A program made the translations under genes and the position numbers. The notes below the pieces were generated by a model, which saw nothing but the letters and a program-made list of their open reading frames with translations, did not search any database and was not told the DNA's origin. From Calonectria ilicicola (Eukaryota; Ascomycota; Sordariomycetes; Hypocreales; Nectriaceae): a DNA stretch of 64,000 nt. Positions 21,892 through 33,003 of this stretch are shown in pieces; the first letter of the stretch is position 1, and each line of letters begins with the position of its first letter. Location of the stretch: positions 1,612,001 to 1,676,000 of the forward strand of contig CP085827.1 in NCBI GenBank assembly GCA_020809705.1, in the 5' to 3' direction.

Positions 21892-23602
21892 CTAACCACC
21901 ACCCTTCTCACGGTAGTAGTAACTTTGGTGATTGTTCAATTTGTTTCCAACCACCCAATCCTTCTTCTTGGAATGGTTCTGCTCCATTGCCCTGCCGCGC
22001 TGTTCGGCCCGTGCGACGTCTCTTCTCTTCTGATCCGAGACGCCTGTCATGCCAGCCACGCCACGAGGCACCATTTGACGCTTGTTGCCGTTGGTGTGTA
22101 CTAGCTGGCCGTCACCCGTCTCGCCGCCAGCGCCTTCTTCTCGCTCGCCCTCCTCAATGGCTAGCCTCTCGGCCCGTTCCTCAGGAGAGGGGTGACTGTG
22201 CAGGTTTTGGCGGAAATATTTGTTCAGCGAACGGTGGCCAACAGACTTTCCAGAGGGAAGATGTAGTTCGTATTCATCGTGGAAGACTGCGTGTGTGTGC
22301 TTGTGTGCGTGAGAGTGCCAGCCATCGGCCTGGTGTCTGTGCCTAGGATCGTGGTGGGAGTGGTGGGGGTGTTTGCCTAATCGCTCAAACTGGTGAATGT
22401 GGCCCTCAGCAGGCACAGCAGTGAGGTCTTCTGAGTCGAGTGAAGAAGCTGAGCTATCCGTCTCCCAGCCCTCACCCTCTTCACCCTCGTCAATCTCCTC
22501 GCCGTCATCATTGACAATCTTGGAAGCCCGACGAGCGCCGAGTTTGGCCCCGCCGTTAGTGTCATCGCCCGCGTCTTCGTCCTCCGACTCCTCACCGTCC
22601 GAGTATGTACTTCTAAAGTCGTAGAAATCTCCGATTTCGAGCTGCTCTGCCTCTGTTTCAAAGGGAATCTTGCAGTGACCCTTGTCACGCATGTGGGTCT
22701 GGACGGCAAAGGTGGTTGTCTTGAACTTGTCGCAGTATAAGCACTGGTGAGAATCGCGGATCTTGTTTTGCAGTTGCTTGAGAAGGCCATCCAAGTCCAC
22801 GAGGTAGGTCTTTTCGGGGATAAACATGCCATGGAAACGCTCCATGTGGTTTGTGTTGAGAGTCACTGAAGGGGAAGAGTAATTGCAGAAGAGGCATGAT
22901 TCCAAAGTCCACTCAGGTTCGTTGGAAGGAGGTACTGGGGTAGCCGAGTTGGATCCGCGATCGTTGGCAGCGTCCACATCCTCGGGAGACTCCTTGTCAG
23001 CGGGCTGGGGGTTTGATGGTCTCTTAACTGGTGATAGTTTCTGTTCGGTAAGGCTGGCATTTTGGAGACCCTCGACAACATGACTAAACTCTTCCTCGGC
23101 ATCAGAGTCGACGCCGCTCTTACTGGTGGGCAAAGGCTCCCCGAGAGAAAATGTTGAACTGACAACAGAGGTGTTCTCGTCATCTGCGCGCTTGGGACCT
23201 GCCTGACCACTTGAGGCCTCCTTCAACTTGTGCTTTTGACTGGACAGGTGGTTCTGGTAGGCGTTTTGACTGTAGTATGTCTTTTCGCAAACCTCGCATA
23301 CTTGTTCAAAGTAGGCCTTATCGGCCTCGGCGGTAGTCGCAGCCCGGGCTTGGAGAACCTTTTCCGTAAAAACATCTGCCGAGATGGGGGGCAGCGAAGC
23401 AACTCGGCGCTTGAGGTTGTAGCGACTGAGAACTTACGGTTAGTGGACCATATCCAAAGCGCAAACAATGGGAAACCACTCACTGCCAGTCGCTCTTCAT
23501 GTGGCCCTTTTGCAAGTCGATGTTGCGATAAGCGACCTGACAAGTGTTGCAGGTGTATGGGTGCGAGGCCGAAGTGGCCGCCGTAGTCTGGGCGGAGGCC
23601 AT
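21892..23602 (-). CDS. REI1: REI1-type zinc finger protein, cytoplasmic 60S ribosome maturation factor
   Basis: Exons 23602-23484 and 23425-21892, split by a 58-nt intron (GTGAGT..TCTCAG), give 550 aa. REI1/Reh1 act late in 60S assembly in the cytoplasm, helping to release Arx1-Alb1 and probing the peptide exit tunnel. Four C2H2-type fingers are seen: YTCNTCQVAYRNIDLQKGH.., CEVCEKTYYSQNAYQNHLSS.., CLFCNYSSPSVTLNTNHM.., and CLYCDKFKTTTFAVQTHM... The sequence 'HRYNLKRRVASLPPIS' just after finger 1 is the REI1 signature. An acidic stretch and a His-rich loop precede the C-terminal domain. Both exons join in frame exactly at the WHRYNLKRR motif. It is head to head with the HUL4-like gene. Confidence 0.93.
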
Positions 23603-24632
23603 GATTCAAGGCGCAAAGCAAAATTCAAGGCGCTCTTAACGGCGACAGTGGAATGAAAAGCGCAAGTCAAACCCGGGCGTCGCAAAGGTCCGGAATTTGA
23701 TGTTGAGGGATGTTTGTGCGAGATCGAGGGGTCTGAAGTGGGAAATTCGGCACGTTTGGTGGGCTATGGCGGGGCTGCACTGATAAATGTCACCCACGAG
23801 GGCGATAAAAAGACTTTTTTTCTGGCATCCCCACTAAGCGTTGCAGAAGGCACCAGTGCCAACTGCCAACTGCCAATGTGCTGAGTCATCGAGCCTCCGG
23901 TGGTCCCGGCGTGTTAGTTTGCTGGATGACGGGCTGCGAGTGCCGCCATTGCCCGCATGCATCAGCCCTGTGTGAAAGCGGCGACGTGCATGTCGGGGAA
24001 AAAGTTGGCCCGGGCCGGAGAGGAGGAGGGTGCTTATGTAGTGTGTGTGTGGTGGTGAGTGAGTTTGGGAGTGTGAGTGGTGAGTGGTGAGTGGGTGGTG
24101 GTAACTAGTGCGTGTGTCGCCGGAGAAGGCCTGGGAGGGATGATGGCTGAGCAGTAAACAGGCCTGGGCGGGCCTACATTGGCCTACACCTGGCCTGCGA
24201 TTGCCTACGCTTGTCTCATTGCAGCCATTGGCTCTATTGGCACTCTGCACGGCCCCACGCTCGCCACGCTCTGTGCTCCACGTTCTTCCCTGCGGATCCC
24301 TAGCACAAGCAGCTTGTCGTCAGTCCCCGTCCCCGACCCACGACCCACGGCCCATTCTCGAGCGATGACCTGGCTTGTGGATGACATATCCGTCACTTCC
24401 ACCTCCCATCGCTGCTTCACCCACGCATTCGCTATCAACAAACAACAAACACCGGATCCCAGCCTGCGCGCCCGTCCTGCCTGTCGACTCTGCGGCGCAC
24501 CCACCCGACGGAATGCCTTCCTGACACGGCCCCTATCCTCCCCGTCCAGCCCCCTCACCAAGGCCAAGGCCCCCCGAACCCAGCATCGCATCTGCCTCAT
24601 CACTCTCGCCGCGCACTCCACCTGTCCATGTC
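23603..24632. promoter_or_regulatory. Shared promoter region of REI1 and the HUL4-like gene
   Basis: A 1.0 kb divergent spacer. It contains a GT/GA-rich simple-sequence stretch (about 24038-24104) and a run of related 'GGCCTAC/GGCCTGC/TGCCTAC' units at about 24160-24208 with spacing near 11 nt. The unit array could be a binding-site cluster. No gene is visible; the open frame 24179-24760 overlaps the HUL4 start and looks like chance. Confidence 0.4.
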
Positions 24633-27600
24633 ATGACGCCCGAGGCCACCCGCACCCCAGGCGGTCCTCTCGAGACGTCTGCAGACTTGGATCTGCTCGT
24701 CGGCCTGTGGCAAGAGGCCCTATTTGCTCGCCTCCCCGCCGACGCGCCTCCCGAGCTTGAGGCCTACGTCCAGGACATCGAAAACCCCAGCCGCGTCTAC
24801 GCTATCCACCGTGCGAGCCGCCGCCATGATTTCCAACTCTTGGTAGAAAGGTATGATATCCTCCATTATCTGCTGTGCTCATGCGCTAAATTGGCTCGCC
24901 AGATTCATTCTGCAGTTGCGATCGGGTTGCGGTCAGCCCGACTGCACTACCTCGACATGTTTCACCTGCCGAAAACGACTCGCGGGCAAAGCGCCGATCC
25001 GACGATACAACCCGACGAGTGCTCGAACATTGGCCATTTATCTCGCAAGCCAAGACAACCCCGAGGATCGACTCTGCCCCTACCTCAACAGACCTAAGGA
25101 CCCCCCCGCTTCGCTCAACAATCTCATCTTCTCTGCTCGACCGTCACAGTCGCGCCCAGAATTCAAAAGGACTACATTTAAGACATCAGCACGGCGCAAG
25201 GATACTCCCGCTGATCAGCGTCAACAACACACATCACATGACAGAACCCCATCATTGACTGTTGCATCAACAACCATTGAACCGAGTTCGAGAGAATCCC
25301 TCGATACGACAGGGCAATTGTCAGCCCATGATGACGACTCCATAGGTGCCAGTGTCCAGGTGGTGGAAAGCCCTGTTAGCAAGGATCATCGGTCATTTGC
25401 TGCAAATCTGTTCGGCACAGTGGCCTTCAAAATGGTCGAATGGTTAACTCCCCGGGGTATCGAGGCTATGTCGCAACAGATATCTAGCCTAGACGAAACC
25501 AAGTCGGAATCCCATTCTCATCTTGACGAGGAAACGTCCCAAAAGTCCGATCAGACCGCCTCAATGGATTCCCGACCGCAGTCCCCAACATCGCAAACGA
25601 TTTCCAGAGGAACGGATGCCTTATTAAACCAACAAAAGGTTGGAAATGAAACCTGCGTCGGAGAGAGACCCCGTCTCGAGTCTAACCCCAACAAGCACAA
25701 GCCTCGACAGCGATCCATACCCAAGTCACGAACGTCGAAGCCTAAGAGAGCAGCATCTCTGGACCCTTTTCCTCCACCTGCCAGCACCGAAGATCCCAAA
25801 CCAACGATTCTCTCCCCGCGTTTAAACGGATTCCATGAAAAACCTACACGCCCGAAATCAGGCACCATCATAAGTGGACGAGGTATTCCAGAGGTGCCTA
25901 CTAAACCGGCCTTTTTCGAAAATGTACCACCACCAAATCCGCAAGTACTGGAGAAGTCGAGGTTTGTTTCTGTTCCGAGTGACGGTATTGTCGAGAAGGA
26001 GGTTTCAACAAATATTCCGGCAAAACAGCCCAAGCAGCCGCCCTCGGCGCTCCAAGCTTCACAAGAGCATGAGAAGGAGAAACTAGAGATCCCAGCTTCT
26101 TGGCTGAGCAACTCATTACCACAAGCCCTCTCTCGTATCGACGCTGATGTCATTGATTTCATCTGTGACATGTTCCAAGAGGATGGAACCTACGAGAAGC
26201 AGATGATTGTCCCAAGCGAGCTTGGGGGCCCATGCCCCAAACCATTGAATCGGCCCAAAGGACTGAGAAGGCGCCTTTCGCAGATGGGCAAGTCCTCCAA
26301 AACGGAGTGGAAGGATTTTAATGAGCAGACGATTTTCAATGTTTTCAGCAACCCCCAAGCTATCATTCAGTCATTCACTCGAGATGGCAAGTTGTACGAT
26401 TCGCACACACTGTGGTACTGTCTTCATCGCCTGTGTCGTGTGATGCCAAGTCTCCTTTTCCACAGCTTGTGGATTGCTGCGGGCAGTCTTTTCGTCCCTC
26501 CACCAACTACACAATCAGCCTTGCCACCTAAAAAGTCCAAATTCACACAACGGACCCAAACACCGTTGACCGATATCGAAGCTGGTCAGTTGATGTCGAT
26601 ATGCCTGCATGCCTTGGTAGCTGCTGTGCCTATCGTCCCAGATTCGAGGACTTTGTACGACATGTCACGTATTCGCTCCAACGGTCTTAGCTTGGTTGGG
26701 GGTAGTGGAGTTGCACGTCAGCCTGCCGCACGATGTCTTGATTACGACGATGCCTTTAATAACGAGCTTGCTATTCGACTTGCCCGAAGACTCTTCTGCG
26801 CTATTACTGCCCGGCGCTGCTTTGCTGACATGACAGACCGTGAAGCTGGCGAGGGTCGTTCTGGCGTTGATGTACTGCAGCCCTTGGTAGATCAGCTTGA
26901 TTTCATTGGTGCTGGCATCGCGCCAATCCTGGAGTTTTCCCAGCATGAGCGAATCTTGCACGAGACTCGTGTCTCTACGATATTGCTGGATTGGTCTCGA
27001 ACAGTAATTTTGAATGACTGGACTGGGCGTCCCGAATTTTCCATGGATGGCCCTTTTGGTGGCGCCCTGTCCTTCATCGAGACAATGTGTAAGTTTCGGT
27101 ACTGGTATTTGCGAGGCGGTCATGTATTAACAAATCTGTACAGATGAAAACAGAAATCTCTTGCTATTAGGAGACATTCAATTCCGACTGGACTACTTGT
27201 CAGACCGCATTGACGCTATTGAAATCCCGGTCGACTGGCGGAATTTCACATCCACCCGGTGGAAGAGGCACATTTTGGATTACCCTTACATTTTTAGCCC
27301 AGAGACACTGGTGTCCTTTTTCCGTTCGATCAACTTTGCGCGCATGAGTCGAATGTTTGAGGAGTCCAGTTCACTCAAAAGTCGCATGAGCGCAATCGTG
27401 GATCCAGGAAGTCTAATTACCAATCCCCACCATAAGATGGTCCTGCAAGATCTGCTTAAGACGGCATCGGCCAAGTACTTAATTCTCGACATTCACCGAA
27501 ACCACGTTGTCCGAGATGCCTTTGACCAACTTTGGAGACGAGAAGAACGAGAGCTGCTTCGACCTCTCAAGGTTCACCTTGGAGAGGCGGGCGGTGAGGA

Positions 27601-28615
27601 AGGATTCGACTCCGGTGGTGTTCAGCAAGAATTCTTCCGCCTCGTGATTGCGGAGTGTCTTGACCCCAAATACGGAGCATTCACGGTCGATGAGCGAACA
27701 CGAATGGTGTGGTTTGCGCCGGGATCGTTGACTGAGGAATGGAAGTTTGAGCTGGTAGGACTCCTCATGTCCCTGGCTCTGTTTAACGGAGTTACGCTCC
27801 CAATTACATTTCCCAAGGCGCTCTATCGGAAATTGCTTGGGAAGCCCGTGGACGAGCTTCACCACATCGCTGACGGCTGGCCGGAGCTGGCCAGCGGCCT
27901 TACAACATTGCTGGAGTGGGACGAGAAGGATGGATTAGTCGAGGACGTTTTTGCACGCACCTATGAGTTTTCTGTGTCCGCTTTCGACATTAATGTCACT
28001 CGAGAGATGAAGGGCAAAAAGCCATCATGGCCCAAGGCAGCGGCGCTCGCGAATGAGCTACCGCCCAGCGCGTCGAACCCCAGTGATGCGCCAATGGTAA
28101 CCAACGACAACCGAGATGCCTACGTCAATGATTACATTCGTTATCTGACAGATATATCTGTTCGACCTCAATACCAGGCATTTGAGCGAGGCTTCCACGC
28201 CTGCCTCAACAAGAAATCGCTTTCACTGCTCAACCCTCCCATTTTACAATCTTTGGTTGAAGGCATGCAGGAAATTGACATTTCGGAACTCAGAAGATAC
28301 GCACGGTACGTTGGATGGGATGCATCCCACCATACCGTTAGAGACTTTTGGTCCATCGTCAAGAGATATGACGATCGGATGAAGCGCAGACTGTTGGAGT
28401 TTGTGACATCATCGGACCGGGTACCGGTTGGAGGCATGAAGAATCTTCAGTTTGTCATACAGAAGAACGGAGAAGAAGAGGGTGAGGGTGGTCATCTGCC
28501 AACTGCATACACCTGCTACGGAACATTGCTACTCCCAGAATATAGAGACAAAGAGGTGCTGAGAGAGAGACTGGGAATGGCACTGGAAAATGCGCAGGGT
28601 TTCGGATTTGCCTAA
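24633..28615 (+). CDS. HECT E3 ubiquitin ligase with AZUL domain (HUL4/UBE3A-like)
   Basis: Three exons, 24633-24850, 24903-27088 and 27144-28615, with 52- and 55-nt introns, give 1291 aa. Near the N-terminus (about residues 73-130) is an AZUL zinc domain, RFILQLRSGCGQPDCTTSTC..CRKR, ending in DRLCPYL, as in UBE3A. The middle (about 150-500) is low-complexity and Ser/Pro-rich. The C-terminal third is a HECT domain: 'EGFDSGGVQQEFFRLV'-like core and the catalytic Cys in 'TAYTCYGTLLLPEY' (about C1259), then the usual 30-residue tail. It should take ubiquitin from an E2 and pass it to substrates. The AZUL plus HECT layout is that of HUL4-type ligases. Both introns fall at frame-restoring points inside conserved motifs, so the model is firm. 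Confidence 0.92.
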
Positions 28616-28851
28616 TGAGCTAAAATAGGGCTGGTTGTAAGAAAGGGATGCTATTCTGAGCGTTTGATTGCGCACGAATTATTACTACTCGGAGTCATGG
28701 GGTATAGGCGTTCTAGATCAAGCTGAGTTGAATCAATACCAACTTGTTTTGGGCTGTGCTGCAGCCCCCAGAGAATACATTGAGCTCATTATCATACTTT
28801 TTTTACTTGTCTGGTCTTATTTTAACATGTACTTTTCCTCTCCCGCGAGTA

Positions 28852-29982
28852 TCAATCCCTCATCTGGCGGACATTGAGATTTATTCTCTTCTTCTGCATC
28901 CACCCGCGCCACTCTTCAAAGGCACCGTCTTCTCGCGCTGGCCAATCCTTGAGGTAGTCGGGGCAGGTGCCGCTGACGACCTTGGGCACGCCGTGCCAGG
29001 CATACCTCGACTCGTTGGTCATGTAGATGGCGTCGCCGGACCGCAGGCGCAGGACCAGCGTCTTCTTACCGTCCGGCACGGAGCCCTCTGGGGCTGGGTC
29101 GTTGGGGGCAATCATGAACAGGCCGTCGCAGCCGAAGCTAAGGCTGATGAGGCCCTTGTCCGTCTCCTCGCTAACGTCGCGGTGCATCATCATGGTATCG
29201 CCGGGCGTGTAGAAGTTAAGAATGGAGGCCTGGGCCTCAGTGTCCGGGAACAATGTCTCGAGGAAGCGGGACAGGTAGGGCGGGAACTGCGGCGGCTGGG
29301 CGTCCGGGTAGACGCGGTTGGTCCAGTCGTACTGTCCGCCAAAGGTGACCCAGTGCAAGCGGCGCGACATGACCTGCTTGATGGTCAGGGGCTTGTGGAC
29401 CGAGGGGTCCTTGGGCATGAAGCTGGGCTCCGACTCGGGCCCCAGGGTGAAGAAGGACATGTCATCGCTGGGCTCCTTAACCTCTGGGTACGGGAGTTCA
29501 TAGTGCAGGTGCATGTTGGTCTGGTGGGTTGGGTTGCTGAGGTCGCGGTGGATCATGCGATCCAGGAGATGGTGTTGCACCTCTTGCGGGACGAGGGAGG
29601 GAAAGATGAGAAGGCCTTGCGGTTTGTTAGTCAATGAAGGGTTAAAAATAGGAGACAAAAAGTAAGGTCTAAATGATTTCCCTAGTCCTCTATTGTTCAA
29701 TTGGTACTGACCTGGGAGGAGCGGGTGGTGGATAATGGGCACATCAGCCGTAGCCAGTTCCGCAAACTCAGGCGCTAGGTGCGCAAAACCGGCTGCGAGT
29801 TTCGCCTGCGGCACGGCGCCGCAAGTAACAAAGCCGCCTTCTTCAGGCGGAGCCCGAGGGTCGTCGATGCGGGGGTCCTTTGCGAGCTCTGCGGGTTCCT
29901 TGCGCGAGAAGCTCTTCCATTCCGCCCTCATCTCGTCCGACGGCTGCTCATGAGCGTCGAGCTCGGTGAGGTTGAGTGTCAT
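28852..29982 (-). CDS. AlkB-family Fe(II)/2-oxoglutarate dioxygenase (ALKBH1-like)
   Basis: Exons 29982-29712 and 29615-28852, split by a 96-nt intron (GTCAGT..CGCAAG), give 344 aa. ALKBH1-type enzymes remove methyl groups from nucleic acids (DNA 6mA, tRNA). Metal and cosubstrate residues are visible: H-x-D in 'MMHRDVSEE', distal His in 'YAWHGVPKV', and the Arg pair in 'KKRINLNVRQM' at the C-terminus. The strand motif 'LNFYTPGDTMMMH' and 'SLSFGCDGLFMI' are typical. The intron is a multiple of three with no stop, so an unspliced reading is also open; splicing gives 'HPLLPGLLIFPSLV', which reads better. The ATG at 29982 is the first that gives a compact N-terminus; the gene is head to head with the EngB-like gene. 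Confidence 0.9.
   Translation of the reverse strand: MTLNLTELDAHEQPSDEMRAEWKSFSRKEPAELAKDPRIDDPRAPPEEGGFVTCGAVPQAKLAAGFAHLAPEFAELATADVPIIHHPLLPGQYQLNNRGLGKSFRPYFLSPIFNPSLTNKPQGLLIFPSLVPQEVQHHLLDRMIHRDLSNPTHQTNMHLHYELPYPEVKEPSDDMSFFTLGPESEPSFMPKDPSVHKPLTIKQVMSRRLHWVTFGGQYDWTNRVYPDAQPPQFPPYLSRFLETLFPDTEAQASILNFYTPGDTMMMHRDVSEETDKGLISLSFGCDGLFMIAPNDPAPEGSVPDGKKTLVLRLRSGDAIYMTNESRYAWHGVPKVVSGTCPDYLKDWPAREDGAFEEWRGWMQKKRINLNVRQMRD
29616..29711 (-). other. Frame-preserving intron in the ALKBH1-like gene
   Basis: The 96-nt intron has GTCAGT at the donor and a CTAAC-type branch (TGACTAAC) before the acceptor CGCAAG. It is divisible by three and has no stop in frame. Retention would add 32 residues in frame between 'LLPG' and 'LLIFP'. 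Confidence 0.6.
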
Positions 29983-30445
29983 GATGGCGGGGTGGTGGCG
30001 TGCAAAGAGTTGCTGTGGTGCGATGCGCCAACGTCCTTGGGTTGGGACTTGTTGTTTCGAGAGAGAAAAAAACGAAGACGAGGAGGGAGGGGTAAAAAAA
30101 AATCTGTAACCTCGATAGTTACACAAAGTAAACCAGAATCCTACCCGCCACTGGCCCGGAAAGAGTAGCACAAGTCCTTCTCTCTCACATCCAAATCCAC
30201 TCATGCTCATGTGGTTGTGGTCTCGTCACGTGACTGTGATACCAAGCAAGATCTGGAACCATGGCTTTCTGGAGACTCAACCTTGGCTTGGATACAGCAT
30301 TTGAGCATCAGCATTCTTTAATTCAAACCCCGTACTTGTTTTCATTTACACATTTATATTATACCCATGTATTTTGTATTATAGGCTTGCGTCCCTAGTA
30401 TCCTCCGCCCAACCCTTCACCTCTTTCTCAGCGCTGGTCTCCAGA
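29983..30445. promoter_or_regulatory. Shared promoter, ALKBH1-like and EngB-like genes
   Basis: A 463-nt divergent spacer. On the minus strand the stretch 30060-30110 is CT-rich (5' leader of the ALKBH1-like gene). No clear TATA box is seen on either side. Confidence 0.4.
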
Positions 30446-31696
30446 ATGCTGCCAATACGACAGATTTCGTTGCGACTAACACAGCGTCTTTCTTACACAT
30501 CCTGTAAGAGCTGCAACGTCTTCTTCTCGACCACAACAGCCCTAGGTCCCCGAGTAAGGCCTGGGCTAAAAACTCCTGCCCGTTCTGCCCCTACTCCCCC
30601 AGCAGAGCCAGTTATTGAAGAATCTGAAACTACAACCCCCCCAGTCTCGATAACTTCAGAATCAGTAAAGACTCCAGTAGCAACTCAACCAACTGAGCCT
30701 CAATCCGGGACAATTGAGCTACCACAAAATAACAAAGAGAATAAGAACTCATCCAAGCCCAAAAAGAAAAAGACCGTCGCCATTCGCGGATTAAAACCCT
30801 ACCAACAGACGCTCTACCTACAGGAGTCCATATGCTACCAGCGCGGCCATGATCTCCCCGCAGAAACTGAGAAGAACGACAGGCCTCAACTAGCCGTCGC
30901 CGCCAAGTTCTTTGAGGCCGGCTGCCGCTTGCTCTACTCGGCAGAGACGCTCAAGCACCACGCTCAAAACGACCACGTACCCGAGGTCGTCGTCCTTGGC
31001 GCCTCCAACGCCGGCAAGTCGTCCTTCCTTAACGCCCTTGTGGGCGCTGCCGACGTTGCCAAAGTCAGCCACCGCCCGGGCAAGACGACCACCATGAACG
31101 CCTACGGGGTCGGTCCCCGTCCCAAGATTGCTCGAGACCTCATCCGGAAGGGCACCATGCCCCCGCGCCATAGCCTCATCCTCATGGACACGCCGGGCTA
31201 CGGATTCAAGAGCCGCGCCGACTGGGGCGGCACCATCCTGCGCTACCTCAAAGCCCGCAAGATGCTGCGCGGCGCCGTTCTCCTGCTGCCCGCCGACAAG
31301 CGCCTCCAGGACACTGACCGCTGGATGCTCGAGACGCTGGCCCGCGCGAGGACCCGTACGCTCGTTGTTCTCACAAAGGCCGACAAGGCCGGCGACCAAT
31401 GGCCCGTTGCCTGCCGTTCGCTCGCCACGCTCGTCCAAGACGAAATGATCAGCTTGAACACATCAGCTGCAAGCACCTCGCGCGAGGGCTCCGACAGAGC
31501 CTTTGACGTCTATGCCACGGCTGCCAACATGGGAATCTCGACGAAATTGGGAAATGGCGGCGGGCTGGGAGGGGTTCGATCAGCCATTTTGGAAATGGCT
31601 GGTTTTGCTCTGGGCTCTAGGGTAGAGCAGCAGGCTGAAACGAAATCATATTCTGGGGCCATTGTTTCTTTTGATGATATCCAGTGGAAATCGTAA
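30446..31696 (+). CDS. EngB/YihA-type GTPase, mitochondrial (ribosome assembly)
   Basis: A single exon of 416 aa from the ATG at 30446; the frame is open further up but without ATG. EngB GTPases help assemble bacterial and organellar large ribosomal subunits. The N-terminus (MLPIRQISLRLTQRLSYTSCK..) is basic and Ser/Thr-rich, as a mitochondrial presequence. A Pro/Thr-rich linker and a Lys block (KPKKKK, about 104-110) follow. GTPase motifs: G1 GASNAGKSS (185-193), G2 in 'RPGKTTTMN', G3 DTPGYG (248-253), G4 TKAD (310-313). The core is 20-25 kDa as in bacteria; the extra N-terminal half is typical of fungal versions. It is convergent with the C3HC gene across an ankyrin pseudogene. Confidence 0.88.
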   Translation: MLPIRQISLRLTQRLSYTSCKSCNVFFSTTTALGPRVRPGLKTPARSAPTPPAEPVIEESETTTPPVSITSESVKTPVATQPTEPQSGTIELPQNNKENKNSSKPKKKKTVAIRGLKPYQQTLYLQESICYQRGHDLPAETEKNDRPQLAVAAKFFEAGCRLLYSAETLKHHAQNDHVPEVVVLGASNAGKSSFLNALVGAADVAKVSHRPGKTTTMNAYGVGPRPKIARDLIRKGTMPPRHSLILMDTPGYGFKSRADWGGTILRYLKARKMLRGAVLLLPADKRLQDTDRWMLETLARARTRTLVVLTKADKAGDQWPVACRSLATLVQDEMISLNTSAASTSREGSDRAFDVYATAANMGISTKLGNGGGLGGVRSAILEMAGFALGSRVEQQAETKSYSGAIVSFDDIQWKS

Positions 31697-33003
31697 TCAA
31701 AATTTCTAGTGTATTTGTTCACTCTTGCTCTTGTACAATACTATATACAAAGAGATGCGTTGCAATGTCAACCACATTGTATGCAGGTCAGGTCTATAAG
31801 GTGGTGATGGTTATGAAAGACATTCAGCACATTGAGTTTCTAATTTCTCACGCCCTGATCAATGCAGAATTCAGTTAACGTTGTAAACCTATCCATGTGT
31901 AAGCTGAGGCTTCGGATAGTGATGTGATGAGGTTACTTCTTTCAAGGGAAAATATAGAAATCGAAGCTATCAACTATCTTGGTCTAAGTGTGTTTCTTAT
32001 TTCGGAAGAAAAAGGCTATGATAAAGTTATGAGTGCCCTTCCTGAGTCTGGAAAAGAGATCTAGATTGATAGAAAGGACTTTAATCTGGAGTGGCCCGAT
32101 GATTATATCGCTTCTCACCGTGTGGACCTCGAACATTTCACATCCTCAGTCCACTTGCTGAAAAGCATATTAACAGAAGAGATGTAGAAGGATTCATGAT
32201 CTTGCATCATATTTGTCCTCTTATCCCGAGCGTAACATACATAAGAAATAAAGCTGATACTAATACATGCGCGAAGGAAAATAGTGAGGATGACTGGCCA
32301 ACATTGGATATTGCTGATCTTCTGGAGACAATACTGAAATTTCCAAAACCGGATATAAACTCTTGGATCCTAACCTGGCGGATCGTGATGGAATATTGCC
32401 ACTTCTCTTCACAATGAATCAAGAAAAATACCAGGTCTGCGCAGGAGATTTATCAAGTCTATTTTGTCTGTGCCCGGTATACATGCAGAGGTTTATGATA
32501 ATGAAGGGCGGACAGCACTGTCTTATTTAGAGGAGGAAGATAAATGTTAAAGATGTTTGGCGTTGCTAGATAGCTAGATTTGTGTATGGGTTAGAAAAAA
32601 AGTGACATTATTCCTGAGTCTTCCAACACGCAAACATACATTTTGCTGGGTGCATACATACCTACAACTCAACTCTTCTAGGAAAATCCCGGAAAGAAGT
32701 GTTAAAAAAATAAATATTTATCATAGTTTTACCTGTCATACTTTTCCATTCTATTGGTCAAGTAGGTGGCTCCAGAAGTCTCACTACCATTATGTCTTGT
32801 CTTGATGTTACATTTCATATTATGCTCGTTATTCTCCATAAGCAATACCAGTGCTACCAGCTTTCTGACTATATATATATGAAACAAGTAGTTCTACACG
32901 TCATCATCAGATATATCTTCCCACCGACCGTCCAACGTGCTCCAAATGAAATACTCTAACCCACCACCTGCGCAAAATGGTATCTCCTTAAAATACAAAC
33001 TTA
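31697..33003. other. Intergenic region with a gene relic, 1.3 kb
   Basis: AT-rich spacer between two converging genes. It contains the ankyrin pseudogene (31924-32550). Flanks 31700-31920 and 32550-33003 look like 3' UTR and low-complexity sequence without genes. Confidence 0.5.
31924..32550 (+). pseudogene. Decayed ankyrin-repeat protein gene
   Basis: Ankyrin-like protein pieces occur in order but in changing frames. The first piece (from 31924) reads MRLLLSRENIEIEAINYLG then 'EEKGYDKVMSALPESGKEI' before a stop (TAG at about 32061). A second piece reads 'RKDFNLEWPDDYI..LEHFTSSVHLLKSI', followed by a TAG at 32186. Towards the end, 'NLADRDGILPLLFTMNQEK' and, in another frame, 'FIKSILSVPGIHAEV' with 'YDNEGRTALSYLEEE' are typical ankyrin endings. 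At least two frameshifts and several stops break it, and there is no start or stop framing a whole protein. The AT-rich sequence agrees with RIP-type or neutral decay. Parent families are large ankyrin proteins, common as fast-evolving or horizontally moved genes in fungi. Confidence 0.7.

Noticed and set aside
24179..24760. 193-codon plus frame overlapping the HUL4 start
   Set aside because: It ends inside the HUL4 first exon in another frame and has a random Ser/Pro/Arg composition.
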